Counted from the stretch's first letter, positions 6,881-13,706 are shown. The stretch: 14,022 nt of DNA from CAYQZD01 sp964421875 (GCA_964421875.1 CAYQZD010000097.1:1-14022), one strand, 5' to 3'. Made by a program: numbers and translations. Notes: generated by a model not told the origin, from the letters alone.

Positions 6881-7140
6881 TGCTTTGCTTCTCTCTTGGC
6901 GAGCAGATTGTAGAGCCAGGCGAAAATCAATCCTCCGATAAAACCGTCCGCCAGCGCCCAAAGCAAACCGATGACGCTTCCCAAAGGGCTTATATTGTAT
7001 CCCCGATAGACCAGACCGATGAAAGTGGGCTCCCCGGTGGCGCCCTCGAAAACCATAATCCACCAGGTAATCAGGAACAGCAAAGCGCCCCAGAACAATC
7101 CGCAGGTCAAGGCGAAGGCTCTGATATTCAAAAGTTTCAT
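6877..7140 (-). CDS. Small integral membrane protein
   Basis: 87 residues. TM1 (about 8-30, AFALTCGLFWGALLFLITWW) is followed by a loop (EGATGEPTFIGLVYRGYNISPLG) and a second long hydrophobic stretch (about 54-81, ending IFAWLYNLLAKR). GGAGGAG lies seven bases before the ATG. The loop motif YRGYNISPLGSVIG followed by DGFIGGLIFAWLYN is, to my recollection, shared with a widespread family of small bacterial membrane proteins sometimes labelled bacteriophage holin; no phage genes lie nearby, so I do not adopt that name. It sits between the two permease genes on the same strand. It could be an accessory exporter subunit or a passenger inserted into the operon with the repeats around it. Confidence 0.85.
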   Translation of the reverse strand: MKLLNIRAFALTCGLFWGALLFLITWWIMVFEGATGEPTFIGLVYRGYNISPLGSVIGLLWALADGFIGGLIFAWLYNLLAKREAKQ

Positions 7141-7549
7141 TTTTATTCTCCTCCGGTTCAGTTAAATTATAAAAAGTATGACCATTCAGTTAAAGTTGTA
7201 GGTCGGCATATTAAACGCCGAAAAGTTCATTTATAAGGCTCTTTGCTGACTTGTATGGGTAATGACAATCATAATTGAGGATACAGGGCATATTTTAACA
7301 CATATAATCCCCCTTTTATCCCCCTTTAAGAAAGGGGGATAATCCGTTTTTTCCTCCTTCTGTCAAGGCTGCCCCACAATTCCCCCCTTTTCTAAAGGGG
7401 GGCAGGGGGGATTATAGAAATTGGAGTAGAACCAAAACGAATTTCATATGCCTTAAAAAACGTATCAATTACCAACACGAAACAGCGATGAACCATTTAT
7501 AATAGGGTAGTCCAATTCTGAATACCCCGTTCGGCAAGCTATCCAAATA
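7141..7549. other. 409-bp gap splitting the exporter operon
   Basis: I see no gene. It contains the small gene's Shine-Dalgarno (7146-7155 region), a weak GTAGG-type palindrome (TCGGC 7203-7207 with GCCGA 7217-7221), and two inverted copies of the CCCCCTTT repeat (7304-7416). 7417-7549 is featureless. A promoter for the downstream genes could lie here, but I found no convincing -35/-10 pair. Confidence 0.6.
7304..7416. repeat. Inverted doublet of CCCCCTTT hairpin repeats (REPIN-like)
   Basis: The left copy is reversed: ATAATCCCCC, then ATCCCCCTTT (7318-7327) pairing with AAAGGGGGAT (7331-7340). The right copy is forward: CCCCCCTTT (7382-7390) pairing with AAAGGGGGG (7394-7402), then CAGGGGGGATTATAG. 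Each copy is one hairpin plus a G-run ending ATTATA, the form also seen at 66-102. The outer ends are mutually inverted (ATAATCCCCC..GGGGGATTAT), giving a small MITE/REPIN-like unit. Confidence 0.75.
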
Positions 7550-8767
7550 TCACCCGCTGCGAATAGCCTGCACCGGCTTCAACCGCGATACCTTCCAGAG
7601 CGGATAGAGCGAGGCGACTAATGCAATGATAACCACTACCAAAGTCTGCCACCAGAAAATATTGGGGTCGAGCGCGAACTTGAGCAACGGCTCGAAACCG
7701 AATTTTTCCCAGGAATCTCCCACCGTGCCCCCCATCCGGATGGGATTATAATACAGATAGATGAGGATGGGCAAACCCACGATTATTCCGGCGATGGCTC
7801 CTATAATGGACAGAAACACACTCTCCAATGTGATGACTAAACGCAGGCGGCTGGAATGCATACCGATGGCGGTTAAAATTCCAAATTCCCGGGTCCGTTC
7901 CAAAGTCATCATCAACACTGTGCCTAAGATACCGAATCCGATTACAATGTAAATAATCCACAGCATAATGATGCCGCTGGCGTCGTCGGTTTTGATATAC
8001 TGGTCGAGTTCGGGCAGCAATTCCTGCCAGGGCATAACCTCGTAACTTTCGTCGAAACAAGCGTCAAGCCCCGCCTGCACGCTCGGCATCCGGTTCACTC
8101 TGTCGATGACCACCGCCAGAGAGGTTATCCTCCCCTCCGACCAGGTGAAACGCTGCGCTTCCCGCAGCGACAGGTAAGCCAGCGAAGTGTTGAGGTTGGG
8201 GACGGGGAATTTGAATACCCCCTTCACGCGGTATTTTCCGGCGGCGGTGACTCCGTGATAACCCTGTCCTAAGAGGATAACTGTGTCGCCCGGCGCCATC
8301 CGAAGGTGCTTCGCCATCCCTTCCGCTAAAAGAATTCCTTCGTCATCCCGGCTGAGATATTCTCCCTGGACCATTTTATCCGCCAATTTCGTCATCCGGT
8401 GTTCGGTCTCCGGGTCGATTCCAATCACCATCGCCACATCGGTGATATTGCCGGATGAAGCCAGCGCGAAACACTCCAGCCGCGGCGCCGAATAGGCGAT
8501 GTGCTTGATACTATTCACTTTATCCGCCAGCGAATCGCGGTACACGAAACTGTAGTCCAGGGATTTTTTGTCCCAGTAACCGGCGGCGTGAATCTGGAAA
8601 TAACCGGTGAAGGTCGAAACCGCGTTGTGCACCATATGCCGGTAGGAGCCGACTTGCATCGACCGCATCCCCAAAGCCACCACCACCGCAAACAGCACCG
8701 AGGCGATGGAGATGAAGCTCCGCTTCTTGTTGCGCCAGATGTTTCGCCATGCGAGGTTTAATAACAT
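7550..8767 (-). CDS. FtsX/MacB-type ABC transporter permease A (LolC/E-like)
   Basis: About 405 residues. The N-terminus MLLNLAWRNIWRNKKRS matches permease B almost position for position, then TM1, a periplasmic MacB-like domain (about 45-255) and three C-terminal membrane helices, with the coupling segment MTLERTREFGILTAIGMHS and the end SRLKPVQAIRSG. The open frame runs back to 8833, but those extra residues are encoded by the palindromic repeat at 8807-8831, so I place the start at 8767 (alternatively the ATG at 8773) by comparison with permease B. No strong Shine-Dalgarno supports either. It follows the LolA-like gene by about 80 bp. It would partner permease B and the ATPase in one complex, with the LolA-like protein as the probable periplasmic acceptor. 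Confidence 0.93.
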   Translation of the reverse strand: MLLNLAWRNIWRNKKRSFISIASVLFAVVVALGMRSMQVGSYRHMVHNAVSTFTGYFQIHAAGYWDKKSLDYSFVYRDSLADKVNSIKHIAYSAPRLECFALASSGNITDVAMVIGIDPETEHRMTKLADKMVQGEYLSRDDEGILLAEGMAKHLRMAPGDTVILLGQGYHGVTAAGKYRVKGVFKFPVPNLNTSLAYLSLREAQRFTWSEGRITSLAVVIDRVNRMPSVQAGLDACFDESYEVMPWQELLPELDQYIKTDDASGIIMLWIIYIVIGFGILGTVLMMTLERTREFGILTAIGMHSSRLRLVITLESVFLSIIGAIAGIIVGLPILIYLYYNPIRMGGTVGDSWEKFGFEPLLKFALDPNIFWWQTLVVVIIALVASLYPLWKVSRLKPVQAIRSG

Positions 8768-8806
8768 TCCCATTTCGAATCGAGAGTTGGATTTATTATT
8801 TAGGAT

Positions 8807-8831
8807 GTAGGGCGGGTCATTTAGACCCGCC
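8807..8831. repeat. GTAGG-type palindromic repeat
   Basis: GTAG, arm GGCGGGTC (8811-8818), loop ATTTA, arm GACCCGCC (8824-8831). It lies between the LolA-like gene and permease A and supplies the spurious N-terminal extension of the permease open frame. Confidence 0.85.
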
Positions 8832-8845
8832 ATTGGTCTGTATCT

Positions 8846-9595
8846 TTATCGCGCCCGCTTCATATTACGTTCGGAAAAGAAATCATCGGAAATGCCGATA
8901 TCGAATTCCATCTTGTGATATTTTATTTCGGTCCACTGATTCTTTTTTTCCACCGGAATCATCTTCATACGGGTAGGATTCACCCGGCCCCCCATTTCCA
9001 TAATTTCGGAAAGCTCCATAATGTTCACCAGCTCTTCATCCTCGTCGTAATATTCAATTCTGAGCTGGAGGTAGCCCTTTTTACTAATCCAGATGATGAC
9101 TTTTCCCCAGACCACCGGAGCTTCCGGTTTGGGGATAAGTTCGATAATCCAGCAGACGCGGTTTTCGACGGTCTCCTCACCGATAATTTTCTTGGTGTAA
9201 TCCTCCACGACCGAGGATTCCTTCACCAAATCGTCGTTGGTGAAATCCGATCCCATCCAGGACTGCATCATCATTGAGGGGGGGATTTTTATCACCTTTT
9301 CGATGGAGGGAATCCAGTTCCAAACTTCGTTGCCGCGTTTGAGGAAGGCAGTGCCTCTGTCCCGGGCCGGGGCGGTGACCAGTATCAGCGAGTACTTCGT
9401 TCCCTTGGACCAGGCTTTCATACTGACTTCCCGCGACCAATCCGGTTTCTTGATGGCCATCGTCATCTCCGTTTTGCTGGTTAAGCCGCGGAACTGCTCG
9501 TCAGCCTTTCTCACGATTTCATCCGGATCCTGAGCGAAGACGGCGCTTACCAATAACATCATCGCCGGGATGATTATAATACGGTGGTGTTTCAC
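8846..9595 (-). CDS. LolA-like periplasmic protein (outer membrane lipoprotein-sorting family)
   Basis: About 249 residues from a GTG start at 9595, chosen because AAAGGAGAGGA lies just before it and it begins the signal peptide VKHHRIIIIPAMMLLVSAVFA, cleaved before QDPDEIV. The mature part fits the LolA-like fold annotated as outer membrane lipoprotein-sorting protein (PF17131-type): strands with TAPARDRGTAFLKRGNEVW and the family motif with MGSDFTNDDLVKE, then ELIPKPEAPVVWGKVIIWIS and a late strand pair. LolA-fold proteins hold a lipid or acyl chain in a hydrophobic half-barrel and carry it across the periplasm. Here it precedes a LolCDE-like permease, so it is the likely carrier or acceptor. 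The open frame continues upstream to an ATG at 9649. The TetR reading frame overlaps its first 77 bases. Confidence 0.88.
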   Translation of the reverse strand: MKHHRIIIIPAMMLLVSAVFAQDPDEIVRKADEQFRGLTSKTEMTMAIKKPDWSREVSMKAWSKGTKYSLILVTAPARDRGTAFLKRGNEVWNWIPSIEKVIKIPPSMMMQSWMGSDFTNDDLVKESSVVEDYTKKIIGEETVENRVCWIIELIPKPEAPVVWGKVIIWISKKGYLQLRIEYYDEDEELVNIMELSEIMEMGGRVNPTRMKMIPVEKKNQWTEIKYHKMEFDIGISDDFFSERNMKRAR

Positions 9596-10208
9596 ATTCC
9601 TCTCCTTTGAAGGATTTTTCATAGTGTTGATTCCGGCAATACCGGTCAATCAACGCTTTTTTGACTTCCTCGACCGGAAATTTTTCATCATGGAGTAAGT
9701 AATTCACATAAAGCCCGTCGAAGGTGGCTCCGAATATCAGGGCTTCCGCCAGGGGATTCTCATATCCCGCTTCTTCGAAGACTTTGACCAGGAATTCTAA
9801 TATTTTATGGTATAGACTGACAAATTTTGACATAACTATCTCCATTATGTCAGGCTGCAATATCAAACTGAAAAACAAGCGCCAGAATTCATCCTTCAGA
9901 AATTTCTCCGACAGGTAGTAATCGATGAGCTCCTCCAGTCTCTGCCGTGGATCATCCGGCAGGCTGTCATTTCCGTCGTCAAGCTGCATCATCGAGGACA
10001 TCTTTTCCAGAATCTCCTCCAGCAGTTCATCCTTGCTTTTGAAATAATTGTAGAGAAGGCCCTTGGAAACTCCGGCTGCCTGAGCGATTTTATCGACGGT
10101 GGTCGCTCTATAGCCTTTCGCAGAGAAGAGCTTCAGCGCGGCCTTCATTATAGCGGAGCGGCTTCTTTCTCTGATTTCCTGGTATTGTTCCGGCGTTCTG
10201 GGCGACAT
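9519..10208 (-). CDS. TetR-family transcriptional repressor
   Basis: 229 residues. The N-terminal helix-turn-helix (about 15-62) is clear: AIMKAALKLFSAKGYRATTV, IAQAAGVSKGLLYNYFKSKDELL. The C-terminal half is the usual helical ligand-binding and dimer domain (about 75-190), with SLILQPDIMEIVMSKF and FGATFDGLYVNYLL. Most relatives end near residue 190-200; here about 39 further residues (CRNQHYEKSFKGEECETPP.. to RSGSG) show no domain character and are read over the start and signal peptide of the LolA-like gene. The ancestral stop may have been lost, or a long overlap tolerated. It has no Shine-Dalgarno before the ATG. It is first in the exporter operon, with an operator over its own promoter, so it probably represses the whole unit until a hydrophobic ligand binds. 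Confidence 0.93.
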   Translation of the reverse strand: MSPRTPEQYQEIRERSRSAIMKAALKLFSAKGYRATTVDKIAQAAGVSKGLLYNYFKSKDELLEEILEKMSSMMQLDDGNDSLPDDPRQRLEELIDYYLSEKFLKDEFWRLFFSLILQPDIMEIVMSKFVSLYHKILEFLVKVFEEAGYENPLAEALIFGATFDGLYVNYLLHDEKFPVEEVKKALIDRYCRNQHYEKSFKGEECETPPYYNHPGDDVIGKRRLRSGSG

Positions 10209-10229
10209 AAGAAGCGGGCGATTTATTAT

Positions 10230-10247
10230 TGACTGAACATTCAGTCA
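10230..10247 (-). promoter_or_regulatory. Probable TetR operator (18-bp palindrome)
   Basis: TGACTGA (10230-10236) and TCAGTCA (10241-10247) are perfect inverted arms around ACAT. The size and TGANTGA..TCANTCA form are typical of TetR-family operators. It begins two bases after the -10 element, covering the expected transcription start, and ends 22 bases before the TetR start codon, the position for autorepression. Confidence 0.8.
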
Positions 10248-10248
10248 T

Positions 10249-10277
10249 AATATATTACATTTTTCTCATTTTGTCAA
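10249..10277 (-). promoter_or_regulatory. Promoter of the TetR/exporter operon
   Basis: On the minus strand a perfect TTGACA (10277-10272) is followed after 17 bases by TATATT (10254-10249), one mismatch from TATAAT. Transcription would start near 10242, inside the TetR operator, leaving a leader of about 34 bases. Confidence 0.8.
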
Positions 10278-10732
10278 GAGTTTTTTTTAGTATTTGTCTA
10301 ATTGACGAATAAGAAAGGTTTTTGTTGTGACGAAAATGGTCGGGAAAAAAACTGCATATATTATCGCATTTTGTGACGGAAATCACCGGCGCAATTTATA
10401 TCCCCTCTAAACTTGATAATATCAAATTTAATGTTTTATTTATTCCGATAATCAGACCGGATGTTATCACGAGATTTGAGGATTTAGGCGCAGCCGCTTC
10501 TGTGATCATTATTCGATAAATCCTAATATAAGAGATAACTGTATGGTATGTTGCTGGTTAACAGTAAGTTGTCGCCAGCAATTCACCGATTTGCAGCCGG
10601 TTGGATTTAAAAATTAAGTACTAAACGGTTGATAATTGCTCTGAACACAGTATTGGGCCCCGGATCGTTTAATCATCAAATCGCTGAGGAATTCAGGGGA
10701 ATGCATATTCCGAATTACAAACGGAGAGGGAT
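10278..10732. other. Long divergent intergenic region upstream of TPR gene
   Basis: No supported gene. I see a 13-base palindrome TTGATAATATCAA (10413-10425), a direct repeat TTGTGACG (10325-10332 and 10371-10378), and a hairpin TTGCTGG (10551-10557) with CCAGCAA (10575-10581) around 17 bases that could fold in the TPR leader. A 24-codon frame from ATG 10543 overlaps this hairpin but looks like chance. No clear plus-strand promoter was found; TAATAT near 10524 lacks a good -35. Confidence 0.5.
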
Positions 10733-12637
10733 ATGAAACCCAAACCTATAATTTTTTCCTTAATTTTAATCGCAGCGCTGGCGGCCGGAGATTTATTTTC
10801 TGCGGAAGTGGATATATTAGGGGACAGGAGAGGTGTTATTAAGAAGAGGGAACTCTTCATCAAAATCACTTTAACCGACGCCGCTGGGAAACCTGGTCCG
10901 TCAAATGAAGCCGTCTATGGGTCTGACAAGTTATTTTTCTCAATTTCCCCTGTAGGGGAATGGGAATTCGATTCCGGTTACCTTGAACGCCTGCTTCCCA
11001 GTATGAGCTTTGTCCAGCTGAACAAGGTCTGCAGAATCCAGCAGCAAACGCCGATTCTGGAGGAGGACAAGATCGCCTGGGTCTTGATTCAAATTCCTCG
11101 GATTTTCGACCTGACGCAACCTTTCACCATTTCGATTCAATTGAAGGGAGTCGAGGGTGAGGCGCAGATGCAGCTTCCGGAGCAGCTATGGCCCGATTAT
11201 ACACTGCTTCAAAGCGAGTTTAACCTGGCAAATATGGCGAAAGAAGCCAATAACCCTGCTGTCGCCTTCGAGAAACTAACTAAAATGTCAGAGAATCCCA
11301 ATCTCCCCCGGCTTTCATTCTATAAAGATGTAACCGAAATACGTAAAAAAATCTTCAACGACTATTTCCAGGCTATTCTTTCCGATTTCACTCGAATCCG
11401 ACTGGATACAACGATTACCACTGACACCAAGCTTAGTTCTCTGAACCAATTGATGACTCGGTTCGACGTGCTTTTGGATACGATGCGTTTCGACAGCCTG
11501 GCGCAGACCCCCGACGCCGCCTCGCTTAAAGAGATGCGTGCTACCGCCAAAAACAACCGGGACCAGCTCCGGGATTTCATCAACAACACCAGCCAGGCCT
11601 ACGATATGTCTCTGGTCGATTGGATGGAGACAGCGGGTGCGCATGATTACCGGCTCTGGCTGATGGTGAAATCAGTGTACGCGATCTTCAAAGGGCAGCG
11701 CATCGGCGGCGAGTGGAATATCAATGTGGATATCCCCGATTCCATTACCCAGAAACTTGAAATGGTGAACCTGTCTAAAAACCTGGCTGCGATGAAAAGA
11801 ATTATCGAATGCAATCGCGCCAAAGGCGGGAATCTGCTGCCGGATAGAATGATCAGGAATCTCAGGGGATTTGTAGGAGCCTTCAACAACGAGAAAGCCA
11901 ATGTCACCCAGCCTTATGTGGAGGCGGTGTTGATGGCTGATTTCTTCTTCAAGGGAAAACTGGATTCGACCGTGGTCTATCTCGATAAGGCTATCGCCGC
12001 CTCCTGCGATTTGGATATGAACGAATGGCTAAGCCAGATTGAAGCGCTGGTGAAGCCGGGTAAGGTGGTGGACCCTCAGCCGGTAAAAGAGTTGTCGGAG
12101 GAGGGCCGCAGACTGCTGGAAAACGGCGATTTGGAGGGGGCAATGGAAAAATTCCAGCACGTGGAGTTGATGGCGCCCAATTCACCCATAAACCTCTATC
12201 ATCTGGGATTGTACAACCTTTTAAAAAAGGATACCCTGAAGGCTATCACCTACTTTGAGAAGGCTATAGCCGCGGATTCGTCGCTGTCCATAGTTTACCG
12301 CAAACTGGGGGGATTATACATCAGCGGCAAACAATGGGAGAAAGCCGCTACGCTGTTTGACAAAGCAAAGCGAAGTTCCAACACCTGGGAATTCAATTAC
12401 TTCCTCGCGGTCAGCCATTATCAGCTTGGCGATTATTTGAAAGCGATTGAAAGCTTGCAACAGGCGGTTAATTTAAACGGTAAAAACTATTTCCAGTATA
12501 TTTTGTTCGGCGATGTCTATCAGAAAAGCGGCAATGCGGCCGGAGCCAAGTTGCAGTACGACCATGCCCGCCAACTCGAACCCGACCGGCCAGAAGCCTA
12601 CGAAAGAATCAATGCTCTTGAAGGAGGAGGAGAGTAG
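10733..12637 (+). CDS. Secreted TPR-repeat protein
   Basis: 634 residues. A signal peptide (MKPKPIIFSLILIAALAAGD to LFSA, about 1-24) is followed by a beta-rich N-terminal domain (about 25-150, LFIKITLTDAAGKPGPSNEA.., IQIPRIFDLTQPFTISIQLKG), a helical middle (about 160-450), and C-terminal tetratricopeptide repeats from about 455: EEGRRLLENGDLEGAMEKFQ, then LYHLGLYNLLKKDTLKAITY, YRKLGGLYISGKQWEKAATL, FLAVSHYQLGDYLKAIESLQ and LFGDVYQKSGNAAGAKLQYD. TPRs of this kind are protein-interaction scaffolds, so a periplasmic assembly or envelope role fits. The ATG has GGAGAGGG just upstream. It is a lone plus-strand gene, divergent from the TetR operon, with a hairpin terminator downstream. I do not recognise the N-terminal domain and assign no function. 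Confidence 0.9.
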   Translation: MKPKPIIFSLILIAALAAGDLFSAEVDILGDRRGVIKKRELFIKITLTDAAGKPGPSNEAVYGSDKLFFSISPVGEWEFDSGYLERLLPSMSFVQLNKVCRIQQQTPILEEDKIAWVLIQIPRIFDLTQPFTISIQLKGVEGEAQMQLPEQLWPDYTLLQSEFNLANMAKEANNPAVAFEKLTKMSENPNLPRLSFYKDVTEIRKKIFNDYFQAILSDFTRIRLDTTITTDTKLSSLNQLMTRFDVLLDTMRFDSLAQTPDAASLKEMRATAKNNRDQLRDFINNTSQAYDMSLVDWMETAGAHDYRLWLMVKSVYAIFKGQRIGGEWNINVDIPDSITQKLEMVNLSKNLAAMKRIIECNRAKGGNLLPDRMIRNLRGFVGAFNNEKANVTQPYVEAVLMADFFFKGKLDSTVVYLDKAIAASCDLDMNEWLSQIEALVKPGKVVDPQPVKELSEEGRRLLENGDLEGAMEKFQHVELMAPNSPINLYHLGLYNLLKKDTLKAITYFEKAIAADSSLSIVYRKLGGLYISGKQWEKAATLFDKAKRSSNTWEFNYFLAVSHYQLGDYLKAIESLQQAVNLNGKNYFQYILFGDVYQKSGNAAGAKLQYDHARQLEPDRPEAYERINALEGGGE

Positions 12638-12683
12638 GGGGGAGGATTGAATAGAAAATGAGATAGTCCTTTTTTTATAAGAG

Positions 12684-12710
12684 AGGGCGGGATTCAATCC
12701 CGCCCTTTTT
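12684..12710 (+). terminator. Terminator of TPR gene, made from a palindromic repeat
   Basis: AGGGCGGGATT (12684-12694) pairs perfectly with AATCCCGCCCT (12696-12706), followed by TTTTT. The stem has the same GGGCGG/CCGCCC ends as the palindromic repeat family elsewhere in the window, so a repeat copy appears to serve as the terminator, 47 bases after the TPR stop. Confidence 0.8.
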
Positions 12711-12721
12711 AATCTGAGAAT

Positions 12722-12802
12722 AGCGGCAGAGTCAATACGCGAGCCGTGAATTTTCATGTTTCGTTGTGCGAGGTCGCGAAAGAGACCCTCTGTGAGGGTT
12801 TA
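12722..12802. repeat. Long intergenic repeat, copy 1
   Basis: Its first 33 bases (AGCGGCAG..GTGAATTTT) match copy 2 at 13615-13647 in 31 of 33 positions. After a variable centre (9 bases here), TTGTGCGAGGTCGCGAAAGAG (12764-12784) is identical to copy 2, then a CCCTC..GAGGG hairpin and GGTTTA. It ends on the stop codon of the XRE gene, and the palindromic repeat 12684-12706 lies just before it. Confidence 0.85.
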
Positions 12803-13237
12803 CTCTTTTTCCCGCTCTTTGCTCATCCTGTAATCCAGCAGGGCGTCGATGAAGAACTGTTTGGAGGGATTTCTCCACTGCAGGCGGATGGTTCTCAGTA
12901 TCATCTTCTCCTCGTCGGTGATGCGGTATTTCATCACTTCGCGGGGGTCCTGCAGCAGTTCCGCCAGGCCCGGGTAGAGTCCGCTTTCCCCGGCGGCGAT
13001 GTTTTCCAGGAATTCGCCGGTCCATTCCAGCTCCTCCGGGGTGGTGTCCAAGGCCCGGGCGATTTCCGCGATGGTCTTGCGCGTGGGAAGGTGTTCCCCG
13101 GACTCTATCAGAGACAGATGGGAGCGGTTGACTCCGGCGCGTTCCGCCAGGTCTGCCTGCGTAAGGCTTAACCGCCGCCGCCGCTCCCGGATAGCGGCGC
13201 CTAAACGGCGTTTGAGTTCTCTGCGTTCACGGTTCAT
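12800..13237 (-). CDS. XRE-family helix-turn-helix regulator
   Basis: 145 residues. A basic N-terminus (NRERRELKRRLGAAIRERRR) leads into a Cro/CI-type domain (about 14-70): LSLTQADLAERAGVNRSHLS, LIESGEHLPTRKTIAEIARA, LDTTPEEL. The C-terminal part (about 72-145) has no recognised sensor domain; LQDPREVMKYRITDEEKMIL followed by LQWRNPSKQFFIDALLDY looks helical and may dimerise. The ATG lacks a Shine-Dalgarno and is preceded by an octamer array, so the exact start is uncertain. It is convergent with the TPR gene, has no co-directional neighbour, and is bracketed by the two copies of the long repeat. Its target is unknown. Confidence 0.9.
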   Translation of the reverse strand: MNRERRELKRRLGAAIRERRRRLSLTQADLAERAGVNRSHLSLIESGEHLPTRKTIAEIARALDTTPEELEWTGEFLENIAAGESGLYPGLAELLQDPREVMKYRITDEEKMILRTIRLQWRNPSKQFFIDALLDYRMSKEREKE

Positions 13238-13245
13238 TTTTTAAT

Positions 13246-13283
13246 AAGTGTTCAAGTGTACAAGTGTACAAGTTTGCAAGTTC
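13246..13283. repeat. Octamer tandem repeat, AAGTGTAC type
   Basis: Units of eight bases follow one another: AAGTGTTC, AAGTGTAC, AAGTGTAC, AAGTTTGC, then a partial AAGTTC. The array directly precedes the XRE gene. Period and CAAGT core match the array at 5462-5493. Confidence 0.75.
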
Positions 13284-13397
13284 CCCCCTTATTGCCTCCC
13301 TGTTAATTTATCGTTTCCACGCTCCCAAGCGGGTATATTGGTTCCAGCAACAGCATTATGTCAGGTCTTTAGCGCAGCGGAGACCCGACATTCCTCG

Positions 13398-13419
13398 TTC
13401 CCATGCTTCAGCGTGGGAA
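13398..13419. repeat. GTTCCCA-type hairpin repeat
   Basis: TTCCCATGCT (13398-13407) pairs with AGCGTGGGAA (13410-13419) with one T-G pair; CTCG precedes and TGC follows. Similar but degraded sequence (GTTTCCACGCTCCC) occurs at about 13313-13326. It resembles a repeat with GTTCCCACGCT arms that I recall from many bacterial genomes. Confidence 0.6.
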
Positions 13420-13449
13420 TGCATATCACCATTTTTCATTGCGAACCCT

Positions 13450-13474
13450 GTAGGCGGGGGATTTATTCCCCCGC
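13450..13474. repeat. GTAGG-type palindromic repeat
   Basis: GTAG, arm GCGGGGGA (13454-13461), loop TTTAT, arm TCCCCCGC (13467-13474). The arm sequence is unlike other copies but pairing is perfect. Confidence 0.75.
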
Positions 13475-13515
13475 ATCGATGCGCTCGCCGGATCCCCGCG
13501 CCCGGCGGAAAATGC

Positions 13516-13538
13516 AGGGCGGGTTCTTAACCCGCCCT
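13516..13538. repeat. GTAGG-type palindromic repeat
   Basis: AGGGCGGGTT (13516-13525) pairs perfectly with AACCCGCCCT (13529-13538) around CTT. No T-run follows. Confidence 0.8.
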
Positions 13539-13570
13539 AGGTCGTTCCAGCGCAGCCTGAATCCATCTCC

Positions 13571-13594
13571 GTAGGGGCGGTTCGCGAACCGCCC
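13571..13594. repeat. GTAGGGGCG palindromic repeat, left member of a doublet
   Basis: GTAG followed by a perfect 20-base palindrome GGGCGGTTCGCGAACCGCCC (13575-13594). With the reversed copy at 13707-13730 it bounds a 160-bp unit holding long-repeat copy 2. Confidence 0.85.
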
Positions 13595-13614
13595 TTGTCT
13601 TCTACCTTGAAAAC

Positions 13615-13703
13615 AGCGGCAGCGTTAATACGCGAGCCGTGAATTTTACCGCTGTACAGCGGATTGTGCGAGGTCGCGAAAGAGGCCCTCGGATGAGGGT
13701 TTA
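13615..13703. repeat. Long intergenic repeat, copy 2
   Basis: Matches copy 1 (12722-12802) at both ends. The centre here is 16 bases and contains the palindrome CCGCTGTACAGCGG (13649-13662), absent from copy 1. The GCCCTC..GAGGG hairpin and GGTTTA end are kept. The loop between CCCTC and GAGGG differs (GGAT here, TGT in copy 1) while the stem is conserved. Confidence 0.85.
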
Positions 13704-13706
13704 TCC

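Noticed and set aside
6877..7140. Bacteriophage holin label for the 87-residue membrane protein
   Set aside because: No lysin, phage structural or integrase gene is present; the label rests only on small size and hydrophobicity.
8768..8833. Longer N-terminus of permease A starting at 8833
   Set aside because: The extra residues come from the palindromic repeat 8807-8831, and permease B aligns from the later start.
10286..10305. Similarity of TTAGTATTTGTC(T)AATTG here to 13966-13981
   Set aside because: About 16 bases of AT-rich sequence with a gap; not enough to claim a repeat or attachment site.
10543..10617. 24-codon ORF (MVCCWLTVSC..) upstream of the TPR gene
   Set aside because: It has no convincing ribosome site, an unusual composition, and coincides with a hairpin that explains the sequence better.
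12473..12757. 94-codon minus-strand frame over the end of the TPR gene
   Set aside because: It starts inside the long repeat and runs through the palindrome and antisense to the TPR gene; the similar frame at 13537-13752 arises from repeat copy 2 in the same way.
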